Below, piece after piece: positions 32,992 to 42,698 of a stretch of DNA of 64,000 nucleotides. The DNA comes from Amorphophallus konjac (Eukaryota > Streptophyta > Magnoliopsida > Alismatales > Araceae): NCBI GenBank assembly GCA_022559845.1, contig CM040123.1, forward strand, positions 323,497,933-323,561,932, given 5' to 3'. The notes beneath the pieces are model-generated. The model was given only the letters and a program-made list of their open reading frames with translations, did no database searches and was not told the origin of the DNA. Numbering within the stretch: position 1 is the stretch's first letter; the number at the start of each line of letters is the position of its first letter. Position numbers and translations under genes: made by a program.

Positions 32992-35900
32992 TGTAATGCC
33001 CCGGAGTTTTTGGATATTTTTCGGATCCTTTTTCGTGGGTTCCGGATCTGGTTTCTCGGAGTGTCCGACTCCGTTGTGTCCAAAATTTCGTTTCGGACAT
33101 CTTTCGTGTTCGGATCGGCGCGATCCGGAGTCGTTTCGGAGGCCCGGAAGCGTTCCGCGGCTTTTTCCGCGCGTGTTTTCCGATTCCCGGCGTGGGTTTC
33201 GGCTTTCCCTTCGAAACCTCGTTGCGGGTGAACCGGGCCGTTCACCTGGGCGCGAGTGGTACCGTTGCGTTCGATGCGTTCCGAGGATCGCGAGGGTGTG
33301 ATTTTCTATTTTTTGGCATTTTTGAGAATTTCTGGATTTTCCTATATATAAACCTTTTCTCTCTCCCCCTCTCATTCCTCATTTCTCTCCCTCTCTCTTC
33401 TCACGCTCTCTCCCTCTCTCTCCGGCGGCCGACTGGGCGGAGTACGGGTGAGGCGGGGACGGCGCGGGCGAGGCACGGGCGAGGATGGATGAGGATCGAG
33501 GCGGTGGAGGCGCGTGGAAGCTCGGCCGTGAGTTCGTGGAACGGTGAGACTTCAACGGCGTTTTCTTCGTGGATCGGCGTCCACGGTGCGCGTAATCTTC
33601 AGTGGAGGTAGGATGATGGACCCTCAGCCCGTGTACTTCCTTTCCCGCGAGTTTCGTAGGCCGTGGTGAGCCGAGCGGGCTAAACGGGGCGTTTTGGACA
33701 AAATGCATGATTTTGGGGTGTGAGCCGGATCTCCCGTTCTATGGTGTTTTTGGGCAATCCAGGGGTTTAGATGCATGCCTAGGGGCTTGGGGAAGGTTTC
33801 CCCTTTTGTTTCACCTTCACCCGGGGGTGAACGGGGCGTGGCATGGCTTTTCCCGCGGTTTCTATCGTTTTCGGGCGCGGACTGAGAACGCGCTATACTC
33901 CAGTAGCGCGTTCTTGAAGGTCGCGCTGTCCCGACCGAGCGCGTTCATCGGAGAAGATGAACAGTATGGCGGTTCCTGTCGCGCTATAGGGCTACGGCGC
34001 GTTCTGGGGCTGTCGCACTATGGAAACATAGCGCGACCTGGCTTGTCGCGCTATAGGCTCCTAGCGCGTTCTGCTTGAACGCGCTATGGACCTATAGCGC
34101 GTTCTTGGAGGGACCAGCCGGGCTGCCCGGGGTGCTCCCCTTGGGCCGTGTGTGCCTTGGACACCCAGTGGAGTTCCGTGACCGTGTTTTGGGGTGTCTG
34201 GAGGTTCCGTTTACCTCGTTTTACGTGCCCATGCGCTTAAGGGTCCAGGTGACCTTTTAGCGTCCGTTCGCATTGTGTTGGTCTCCGGTCGACCCGGTTG
34301 GGACCCAGTGGTCGACCTCCGGCCTTGTGAGTGTCCTGGACACCCCATAGGTTCTGTGTCCATGTTTTTGGGGTGTCGGGAGGGACCGTGTTACCTCGAT
34401 TAGCGTGCCCATCGGCGTAGTGGGTCCGGGTGACCCCATGTGTTCCGGGCTTTCGAGTTACGCTTGATCGAGTCACCGTGTGTCGGTGTGTGTGCGGTGG
34501 GGTCTCCCCCGCATATCGTGGGTTCCTTTGGAAGGCGATTCCCGTGTGGGCCATGTGTTTTGGCCTTGGACTGCGAGTCCAGTTGTCCGGCCTGGGGCTA
34601 GAGGTTTCCCGCTTGCTTCAAGATGGGAAATCGTAGTGGCGGCTTGTGTGCTGCCTTGGGAATCATGCTTCTGCATTTTCCGTGTGGCCCGTGTGGGTGG
34701 CCTTAGTCCCTTGCGTTCCCTTCCCGAGGGAGTGGTCTTGGCGACTCGTGAATTATCTCGATACTCGTGCTACCGTGGTTTTAGACCTAGAGATTGGACT
34801 AGATTGACGGCCTTGTGCTGTCACGTGCAACGGTCTTGACCCCGAGTTTTGTGACTCAAGGACCGTTGGCTGTAGTGCGTTTGGAGGACTGTCCAGAGTC
34901 TAGTGGCTTAGCGCCACTTGAGTTTTCTCGACTCTAGCGCACGGTGCGTGCGTGGCCGTGAACGGTGAGTCTCGTTTTCTTCTCCGACTGTGGTCACCGT
35001 GCGACGAGGCCGGTACGTGGGGTGGTCCTGTACGTCGTCGGATTCGGACGTTGTTTTCTGTTGAGAGTCTACTCCTTCAGTGACCCTCCACTAGTCGTAG
35101 CCCACCAGTACGAGGTGCTGGTCTCACCTGGGAGAGGTGTACGGGCACCCACCTTTCGAGACGGTTTGTGGACCGGTTACCGTAGGCCTCTCGTCTTAGC
35201 CAGAGTCCGGCTGCGGGGGAAAACCGGTCAGAGGGCCAGACCTAGGACGTGTGGTCTGTGTGTGCACACGTGGTTGGGGACTGTGGACGCACGTCGACGG
35301 GCGTGACCCCAGCTAGTCACTTGTTTGTGGTTACTTGTACGGTGTTCGCGCCTCGAGTAGGACCTACCACGTCAGGCGGTACACCTGTGGTGCGGTGTAA
35401 GACGTCAGGGGACGCTACCGGCTGTGCTTCTAGTGGGTGGTACTGCTGTCGAGTACGGAGTGACAGACTGTCAGTTTCCGTGACTTTGACCTTCGGGTTT
35501 CGATCGTGTTGACCGTTGAGTTTCGGTTGGTTCGCCGTGACGCGTGTGTTGGTTTTCGCGTCATGAGATTAGTGCTAGTGGCTTTACCGAGGTGGCATCT
35601 TGTGGTGCGGTACCCGCGATCGGATGGTCGGGGTTGCACCTTGGACAGCGTGTCCAGGTTGGCTGTCCGGGGGACAGGCCTCTACGGCGTAGTTACCGTG
35701 TGTTCTTACTTCGGTAGGCGGTACTAGCGTGGTTTGGTAGCTTCGTCTGCGTGATCGAGGTGTACCTTTCGGTACAGTAGGAGTAGCTGTAGTGCCGAGT
35801 TTGGACCGGCCACCGGTTTTCTGTTCCTACTGTAGTTGTAGCTCTCCTTTCCGCTACCGCCGTTGTTTCCGGTTGGGGTTCCGCGGGATCCCTGCTGAGT

Positions 35901-36244
35901 CTCTGTTTTGGAGACTCATTCCCTGCTTTTCAGGTGTAGCGGTTCTTCCTCGTGGTTCGAGGGCGCAGAGCGGAGGTTCTCAGTTGCCAGGTTGCCGGGC
36001 CGAGTGTTCACTTGGCATGTGGTATGTTTTACTGCTTTAGACTGTACTTTCTGTTGGACTGGACTCTGTTGTAGCTGTAGTTGTTTATTTATTTCTGTTA
36101 ATTGTTGTATTGTCCTGCTTTCTTTCCTATTTCTTTGTGCCTCCACACTCCTTTTAGCCCTTCCGAGCCCTCCCGGCTCGTGGGCGGCGGTGCGAGTCTC
36201 GGGTTATCGGGCCTTCCCGGTAATCGGATTCTCGGGTCGCTACA
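32992..36244 (+). repeat. LARD1 3' LTR (3,253 bp)
   Basis: Colinear with the 5' LTR; it lacks about 21 bp at 34133 (present at about 27965-27985 in the 5' copy). Ends CGCTACA at 36244, followed by the TAGGG target duplication. It carries the same TATA, donor-like (33608), hairpin and acceptor-like (35933) features. Confidence 0.9.
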
Positions 36245-36587
36245 TAGGGTGTACAATTCAAATTCCAAAACTGTTGAAAAATCTCCACATGTAGTCTTTG
36301 ATGAGTCCCTGACTAAATGTAACAATGGTCTGTGCAGGAAAGAAGATGATGAAGAAATATTGAATGAAGGATAGTCGGCAGACTAATCAGATCAAGAAGA
36401 AGAACCAGAAGAAATCAATGTAGAAGAGCCTGATGTTTAGGGGGAGGTAAATGAAGTTCAAGGTAACCAAGTTATCAATATCAGATTTTTAAGAGATCAT
36501 CCAGTAAGTAATGTCATTGGTAACTTAAATGAACCCCCTAGGACTAGAGGCTACTTTAGAGCTCAGCATGAATTAAACACATATGCA
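36245..36587 (+). pseudogene. Copia pol, integrase tail to RT linker
   Basis: Starts with the target duplication and continues the integrase C-terminal region (VEKSPHVVFDES motif), open to TAG at 36372-36374. The acidic Glu-rich linker that follows has further in-frame stops (a TAA within about 20 bases and a TAG near 36438), and then reads on as [18 protein letters not shown] and HVEPKS, the usual lead into copia RT. It links integrase and RT in the parent polyprotein; with these stops it is not translatable. Confidence 0.8.
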
Positions 36588-37774
36588 TTGGTTTCTCATG
36601 TAGAACCCAAGTCCATTGACAGTGCCCTAAAGGATGTGCATTGGATCAATGCCATGCACGAGGAGCTCAATCAGTTTGACAGGAACAAGGTGTGGCACCT
36701 AGTCCCACCTTCTGATCATGGGACTGTCATTGGAACTAAATGGGTTTTTAGAAATAAAACTGATGAGCTAGGTAATGTAGTGAAGAATAAGGCCAGACTT
36801 GTTGCTCAGGGGTATAACCAGGAATTCAGAATTGACTTTGAGGAGTCTTTTGCCCCTATATCCAGGTTAGAGGCAATTAGAATACTTTTGGCTTATGAAT
36901 GCTCATTAGGAATAACTCTCCAGCAGATGGATGTTAAATCTGCTTTCCTCAATGGGAAAATAAAAGAGGATGTCTATGTCTGACAGCCTCTTGATTTGAA
37001 TGCATAGATTTTCCCTCTCATGTTTATAAACTGAATAAAGCTCTTTATGGATTGAAGCAAGCTCCTAGAGCTTGGTATGATAGGCTCAGCAAATTCCTTA
37101 CCGAGAAGAAGTTCTCGAGAGGTGAGATTGACCAAACGTTGTTTACAAAGGTAAGTCAACCTGATATACTTATTGTTCAGATTTATGTGGATGACATCGT
37201 TTTTGGTTCAACTAACCCAAAGATGTGTAAGGAATTTTCTAATTTAATGACACAAGAGTTTGAAATGAGCTCAATAGGTGAGCTGAAACTCTTTCTTGGA
37301 TTGCAGGTGACTCAAACCAAGGATGGAACCTTCATCACCCAGTCCAAATACATTAGGGATCTCCTGAAGAAATACAAGCTCGAAAACCTCAAGGACAGTG
37401 CAGCTCCAATGGGTACCTCCACAAGTCTTGATGAAGATACTAAAGGTAACCCAGTGGATCAAAAGCTGTATAGAGGTATGATCGGATCCCTTTTGTACCT
37501 AACTGCATCTAGGCTTGATATACAATTTGCAGTGTGTTTATGTGCTAGATTTCAAGCTAGTCCTAAGGAGTCTCATTTTAGTGCAGTGAAAAGGATCTTT
37601 AGGTATCTGTCAGGCACCCAAGAACTTGGTCTTTGGTACCCTGCTAGGTGTGAGTTAGGGCTTCTAGCCTACACTGATGCAGACTATACTAGGTGTCGGA
37701 TAGATAGGAAGAGCACTAGTGGCTATTGCCAATTCCTAGGTGGTTGCCTAGTATCTTGGGCTTTTAAAAAGTAA
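36588..37774 (+). pseudogene. Copia reverse transcriptase, frameshifted
   Basis: The first part (to TGA 36981-36983) contains [34 protein letters not shown] and [11 protein letters not shown], all copia RT landmarks. A frameshift lies near 36990, then LYGLKQAPRAWYDRLS, the catalytic YVDDIVFGST (about 37184-37213) and GLQVTQTKDG, passing into RNase H at TDADYTRC and KSTSGYCQFLGG. The second fragment ends at TAA 37772-37774, where a Gln codon is usual. The YVDD residues are intact, but the stop and frameshift make it a pseudogene. Confidence 0.9.
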
Positions 37775-38152
37775 CACACAGTGGCACTCTCCACTGCAGA
37801 GGCAGAATATATTACTGCAGGGAACTGTGCTGCCCAGGTACTATGGATCAAACATCAGATCTCAGATTATCAGATAAATCTGGGATGCATTCCACTTCTA
37901 TGTGATAACACTAGTGCCATCTGCCTTACTAAAAATCATGTTCACCACTCTAGGACTAAGCACATTGATATCAAACACCATTTTTTTAGAGATGCAGTGA
38001 GCAAGAGTGAAATTGAGTTAATCTTTGTTGAAACTGAAAAACAAGTTGCTGATATTTTTACTAAACCCCTTGGAAATGAAAGATTTAGATATCTAAGAAG
38101 AGAACTGGGGCTTTATAAATTTCAGCAGGAAAATGACCAATTTATCTCTTGA
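37775..38152 (+). pseudogene. Copia RNase H C-terminal part and end of pol
   Basis: In frame with the preceding RT fragment across one stop. ALSTAEAEYITAG, LLCDNTSAICLTKN and HHSRTKHIDIKHHFFRD are RNase H/tail landmarks, and ADIFTKPLGNERF is the conserved end of copia polyproteins. It terminates at TGA 38150-38152. In an active copy this domain removes RNA from the cDNA hybrid. Confidence 0.9.
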
Positions 38153-40011
38153 ATTGTCTTTTGGAGTGCTTGAAATAATTATGTCTGCCTGTTTTTGAAC
38201 TTGTGAATAAAGTTGTTTGATGGTAGAATAATCACTTGTGCACTGAGTATATAAGTTGTTGCACGTCTTGCACGCATTATCTCTGAAGTCGATACATAGT
38301 TGGGCATATAGTCGATGCATTGTTATGCATATAATCGATGCATGGTTGTGCATATAGTCTATCAATTGGCCTGTATAGACTTTATGTCGATGCATGCTTT
38401 ACACATAGTCGATGCACATTTTTACCGGGGTGTATAAGCTTTCAGCATGAAGTCGATGCATCTGGTGTTTTAACAGCATGAAGGTCGGTGCATCCCATGT
38501 TCAAGTTGCATGTAGGTCGGTGCATCTTGCATATCACATATGTCAGAGTCGGTGCATCTTTATACCATCTGCATACAGAGTCGGTGCAACTTGAGTTAAT
38601 GCATCCTGATGTCAGGGGGAGTGATGTTAAGTCTGATCTTTGTTCAACTTCTCCTATTCTTTCCTCCTTTTTCAGATATATTGATCCATTGATATCAGTA
38701 CATATAATCTTGCAAACCTTTTTGAGCTGCTCATATGCTTCATTATTACCATTTATCAATTGGTATCATTATCTTTTGGTATCACTCTGATTGGATAACA
38801 ATCTTGATATCGGTTCATTACAGTAAGCTGCAGTTATTGCAACTCTTCCTTTATAAGAATCATGGTTGCGTCTTGACTGAATTGAAAGTTTAACCTTAAT
38901 AGACTGGAGAGTTCAGAGATTGTCCATCAGAATATAAGGTGTTCGAAACTGTTTATAGCTCTTAACCTTATTTTCGCATGGTTAGAATAGAAAGGTCTTC
39001 ACTGTACCTGAACATAACAGACTTAGTGAAGTCAAGATGCAGAAGACTAGATTGTGTATTATCTTTAAACAGTCACTCTAAAAATTTCATAAGGGCAGCA
39101 GAAATAAGATCATAAAAGAAAAGAAATGAACAAAGTGGCAGAGCAATGACTGAATTTCACTGAGAAACTGAGGCCTCCATCAAAGAAATGGAGAATACCT
39201 TAAGTCATGAAGTGATTCAGATTAACTCTGTATCCTTGATCAAATCTACATTGGTAGTTTCACTAAGTAACTAGGGGTACTAGCCTCTGATCAAGGTGTA
39301 CTCTTAACGTCAAAGGTGTAAACTGTCTTTGTAGATTTTGACGTGAAATAGATCTAGTAGTTTATGCCTAGTAACTAGGGGTACCTACCTCTGATCAAGG
39401 TGTACACCTAATGTCAACGGTATAAATGCCATTGATCTGTTCACTAAGTTCAGAATCAGAAAACTCAAAGGTGAAAAAGGAACCTGCTGTAACCCTTAGA
39501 TAACAAAAGTCATTGAGTGTCAACTGTTTAACTTCAATACAAATTCAAGTGACTTTTCTTGATATTCACTATTTCTGAAATCACTAGGGTACTGTCCTAA
39601 CTCAGTTTATTATAACTATGTGTTTTAGGTTCATTGCTATAAACGGAGTCTATAGCCCTATTTCTGGAAGTCAGTTGCTTTACTCCACTTTCTATAACTA
39701 TTAAATCTAGATTTAATCAAGCATACACATTGTTGACTCTTATATCCCAAGGGTTGATTCATAACTTGCTCCTTTCCTGAACCATTGCATGGACCGTTAT
39801 CTCATTCATCCTCCCTAGTTTCCTTATCTCTCACCTTCCTCCTTTTTGCTGACGTCAAAGGGGGAGAATTATTGTTTCTATGTCAAAGGGGGAGAATTAA
39901 GGAGGAGAGATTATGTCAAAGGGGGATAGAGAGTAATACATTCAAGGGGAGCATTTTATAGATGCATTAGTCTGCATATGCACTGTCCATTGGTGTGGTG
40001 TTGTCATCATC
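38153..40011 (+). other. Copia 3' untranslated region, motif-rich, no env-like frame
   Basis: 1.86 kb between pol and the polypurine tract. 38285-38590 holds about ten GTCGRTGCA motifs spaced 20-40 bp. 39258-39330 and 39368-39430 are a direct repeat (AGTAACTAGGGGTAC then CTCTGATCAAGGTGTAC). 39857-39930 carries three AAAGGGGGA tracts. Some Sireviruses carry an envelope-like gene here; I see no open frame that would support one. Confidence 0.75.
39857..39930 (+). repeat. Three extra polypurine-like tracts upstream of the real one
   Basis: GTCAAAGGGGGAGA at 39857-39867 and 39885-39895 (cores) and GTCAAAGGGGGATAGA at 39918-39930. Repeated polypurine tracts before the 3' LTR are described for Sireviruses. 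Confidence 0.8.
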
Positions 40012-40024
40012 AAAAAGGGGGAGA
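40012..40024 (+). other. Polypurine tract of the copia element
   Basis: AAAAAGGGGGAGA immediately before the LTR start TGTTGTGC. Confidence 0.85.
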
Positions 40025-40025
40025 T

Positions 40026-41730
40026 TGTTGTGCAGATTGTTGTGCCCCTTGGTTTTGATGATAGCAAACACCATTAGCTTCATCTACTACATAGTGCATA
40101 TGAGTAAAGTTCATGTCGTGCATAAAGTCCATGCATATCATCGCTCATGGGCATTAAGGTCCGTGCATTCCATTCTCTGCACACAGCCTTGGCAAGTGGT
40201 AGGTAAGTGCATGTGTGTGTGTCTAAGGCATAGCAACTCGGTGCAGGTTCTGGCCCGTGCTAAGTCGGTGCAACTTTTGTGCGTGTAAGGGTCAGTGTAT
40301 ATTTGGTGTTGGTCTAAGTCGGTGCAACTTTTGTTACAGCATATCTCCATGTCAGTGCATGTTTTCTTTTGTTCCCATAAAGTCAGTGCATGTTTTCCCA
40401 TCGATTCATGTAAAGTCGGTGCGTGTTCTGCCTCTCATATATAGAAAGTCGGTGCACCTTTTCAGTTAAGTCTGTGCATGCATAACTCAAGTCGATGCAA
40501 CTATTTTTACTACATGCGACTAAGTCCGTGCATGTCTGTGCATCTTTTGTACAAGGCACACAAAGTCTGTACATTCTTTGGTGGCATGTCTGTGCATCTT
40601 TTGTTCCATACATACATAAAGTTCGTGCATATGAATATGAAGTCTACACACGGTTGCCTTGATGACTTAGCAAGTCTATACATTCTCAAACCAACTCTGT
40701 GCATCTTTCTACTATCCTCATATTACTTCTAATTGATATTAAGTCTGACCTTGGTAGGATATCTACTCGAGGAGTTTAATAAGGGCATGTGATCCAAGAA
40801 TGGAGGATGTGCCAGGATCGTGACACGTGTAAAGCAGCGAGCTGAAATGCTGCCACGTGGTCAAGGCGCTAGGGTGGGAATTTGTGGAAGACACATGCCC
40901 CCCTTATCTGCTACTGATAAAAAAGGAAGACTTCTCCATCTGGAGAGTGGTGATCGAAAAGTGTGATGATCGTGAAAAATACTTCAGAAGAGTAAAGCAG
41001 AAAGAGCTTGCACGATCCAGAGAGAAGAGAAAGAGAAGAAAGAGAGAAGAAGAGAAGGAGAGAGTTGAGAGAGAGGAGTCTGAGAGATTTAATTTGAGAG
41101 TCTGTTCCTTAGTCTCTCGGTTCAGATACCAGAGCTGAGATTGCTTATTGTGAGTTACATTCGCCTTTGGGGATTTCGTGTTTTTCGTTTGTTTCTTTCT
41201 TTGTTTTCTAAAACCTTGTTTTCAAACTGTGTCAGCGGAGCAAGCTGTGATACTCAGCGGGCAGAGGAGGATTCCTCTGGACTGGTGAAGCTGTAAGTCC
41301 CCAGCGGTTTGCAGAGGAGGATTCCTTTGGATGGCATAAGCTGTAACGCCCAGCGGTATGTAGGGTTTTGACCCCGAAGTTGTGGATCAACGAAGCTGTG
41401 TATCAGCGGTGGAAGTCACATTCCAGTTTGGAGTGTGGGGTGGACGTAGATCTCAGGTTTGAGATCGAATCACCTTAAAAATCCCTGTCTACTGTGCGAT
41501 TGTCGTGTGAGTTGTGTGCATCTTGTTCATCTCTTCCATCCGCGGTAGATGCATGTTTAGGATCATTTAAGTTCAGATCTGCTAGAGTTGGTATTCTGTG
41601 ATCATGATCGTTTATCCTTCTGCCGTCCAGCAGCAGTTTGTTTTAATTCCGCACTAGAAGCTGTTGCAGTTGGCTTTATTGGGTGACTGATCTATTCACC
41701 CCCTTCTAGATCGTCTATAGAGTCTCATCA
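40026..41730 (+). repeat. 3' LTR of the Sirevirus-like element
   Basis: Starts TGTTGTGCAGAT; a 12-nt near-duplicate makes 40038 (TGTTGTGCCCC) an alternative start. Ends near CTCATCA at 41730. CTTGGTTTTGATGATAGC near the start and GATCTATTCACCCCC near the end match the solo LTR at 2669-4143 in style. It contains about fifteen GTCNGTGCA motifs (40120-40710), two G-box palindromes (40823-40830 and 40853-40860) and AG-rich and AGCGG-type repeats (41230-41400). The exact right end is inferred from the LARD2 LTR tip that follows. Confidence 0.8.
40823..40860 (+). promoter_or_regulatory. Pair of G-box palindromes in the copia LTR
   Basis: ACACGTGT at 40823-40830 and CCACGTGG at 40853-40860, 30 bp apart centre to centre. 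CACGTG cores bind plant bZIP and bHLH factors of light and stress responses. The site is seen; use by this LTR is inferred. Confidence 0.5.
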
Positions 41731-41738
41731 GTCACAGT

Positions 41739-41750
41739 TGGTATCAGAGC
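41739..41750 (+). other. Primer binding site of LARD2
   Basis: TGGTATCAGAGC, 2 nt after the inferred LTR terminus. The leader that follows (GTACATGGGAATCCGAGATA) resembles LARD1 (GTACATAGGGATTCGAAATA), so it belongs to the gypsy element rather than to the copia LTR on its left. Confidence 0.85.
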
Positions 41751-42684
41751 ATTGTTGTATGAAGTACATGGGAATCCGAGATATACGGTTTCCAGAGTCC
41801 TGAAAGTCAAGTACAGTCTTCAGCTGGCATTTGTGAGTGTTTGGGAATATGTCGGCATTTTGCTGGTTGAGTGCCCTCTACTCTGCAATCCTTTCTTGGG
41901 TGTTGTGCTCTCGGGATGTGATCGTGGTCCTTGAGATGCGTTCCCCGAGATTGTCGTTTTTGTCGTTGTGGGTCTTTTCTTGGTGAGCTGCTCGATGCAT
42001 GACTAGTCCCTCATAGTCATGTGTTCAGCTGTTATTGTACCTTGATATGACCCAGCTTGCAGTTGTGTTCCGTGGTTCTATGTTCAATACGGAGCCAGGA
42101 TCCTGCAAGTGCTGCCGTTGTTGTCGTTTTATCGCTGCTTCTCTATGATTTTGTGTATTTGTCTTGGCACTATGTGGACCAGGCCTTGTCGGTTAGCTTT
42201 GCCGTACTCTCTTCTCCTGGTAGAGTTAGCTTGCGACTTGATCAGATGTAATATCTGAGAGAGGACTGACTTGATTGTGCTTGTAGTCCGGTGCTGTCGT
42301 TGGCGTCTTGTGTGCCAGACTTTCATTGTTGCCTTTGGCACTGGAGCCGTTTTGTCGAGCTGTCAGCTGAGAGGACTATGTTTCCTTGTTTAAACTGATG
42401 CTTGCCGTGTCTGTCGTTTTGTTTTCCCGATATGTATTGTCATGGCATGAGTCATGTCTCATTTTTTGTGAGACGTAAACGGCGTTGCCTTGTTTCGGAG
42501 GTGTCGGACTTGTGTTCACTTGGGTGTCGTGCTCGATCCAGAGTGTGTGCTTGTGATGAGAGTATGACAAGTGTTCCTCTGAATGGTGTTTTTCGAGATT
42601 CGTGTTGTTTCAAGTTGTGTATTAGGGTTTGTTCGTCCCTGCTTCTTCTTGTTCTTTCCTTAAATTTTGAGGAGGAAATTTCTT
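41751..42684 (+). other. LARD2 interior, non-coding
   Basis: About 0.93 kb of T/G-rich sequence with no domain or long open frame. It is one third the length of the LARD1 interior; both ends align with LARD1 and the middle does not. Confidence 0.7.
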
Positions 42685-42697
42685 GAAGGAGGGGAGG
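42685..42697 (+). other. Polypurine tract of LARD2
   Basis: GAAGGAGGGGAGG, one base before the LTR, preceded by TTTTGAGGAGGAAATTTCTT as in LARD1. Confidence 0.85.
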
Positions 42698-42698
42698 C

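Larger units (their letters stand above)
26821..36244 (+). mobile_element. LARD1: non-autonomous Tekay-like LTR retrotransposon, complete
   Basis: Two LTRs (26821-30100 and 32992-36244) flank a 2.9-kb interior. Both begin TGTAATGCCCCGGAG and end TCGCYACA. TAGGG at 26816-26820 and 36245-36249 is the 5-bp target duplication, and removing the insert rejoins the copia integrase frame. A primer site (TGGTATCAGAGC) and a polypurine tract are present, but the interior has no retroviral domain, which defines a large retrotransposon derivative. The LTRs differ by a 21-bp deletion in the 3' copy and, by eye, around 45 substitutions and small indels (about 1.5 percent), so the insertion is fairly recent. 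LTR start, primer site and polypurine tract resemble those of Tekay-plus at 45783, its likely autonomous relative. Confidence 0.92.
24791..41730 (+). mobile_element. Sirevirus-like Ty1/copia element, 5' part outside, split by two insertions
   Basis: Copia order protease-integrase-RT-RNase H is readable on the plus strand from 24791 to 38152. It is interrupted at 26820 by LARD1 and resumes at 36245. It is followed by a 1.9-kb 3' UTR, several AAAGGGGGAGA tracts and a ~1.7-kb LTR. Multiple polypurine-like tracts before the 3' LTR, an LTR starting TGTTGTG...CTTGGTTTTGATGAT, and a long Ser/Lys/Pro-rich stretch ahead of the protease fit Sirevirus. The 5' LTR and gag lie left of the window because the Tat-like composite landed just upstream of 24791. 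Pol is a pseudogene. The 3' end at 41730 is inferred from the residual LARD2 LTR tip that follows. Confidence 0.85.

Noticed and set aside
26821..36244. Host gene captured in the LARD1 interior
   Set aside because: I could not recognise any plant protein in any frame; a database search would be needed.
38153..40011. Envelope-like gene after copia pol, as in some Sireviruses
   Set aside because: No open frame with signal or membrane segments is present; the region is motif-rich non-coding DNA.
41731..41750. Chimeric junction in which a copia LTR is joined to a gypsy interior at a shared primer site
   Set aside because: The six bases GTCACA before the primer site match a Tekay LTR terminus at the correct 2-nt spacing, so simple insertion into the LARD2 5' LTR explains the order without recombination. 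It is not fully excluded.
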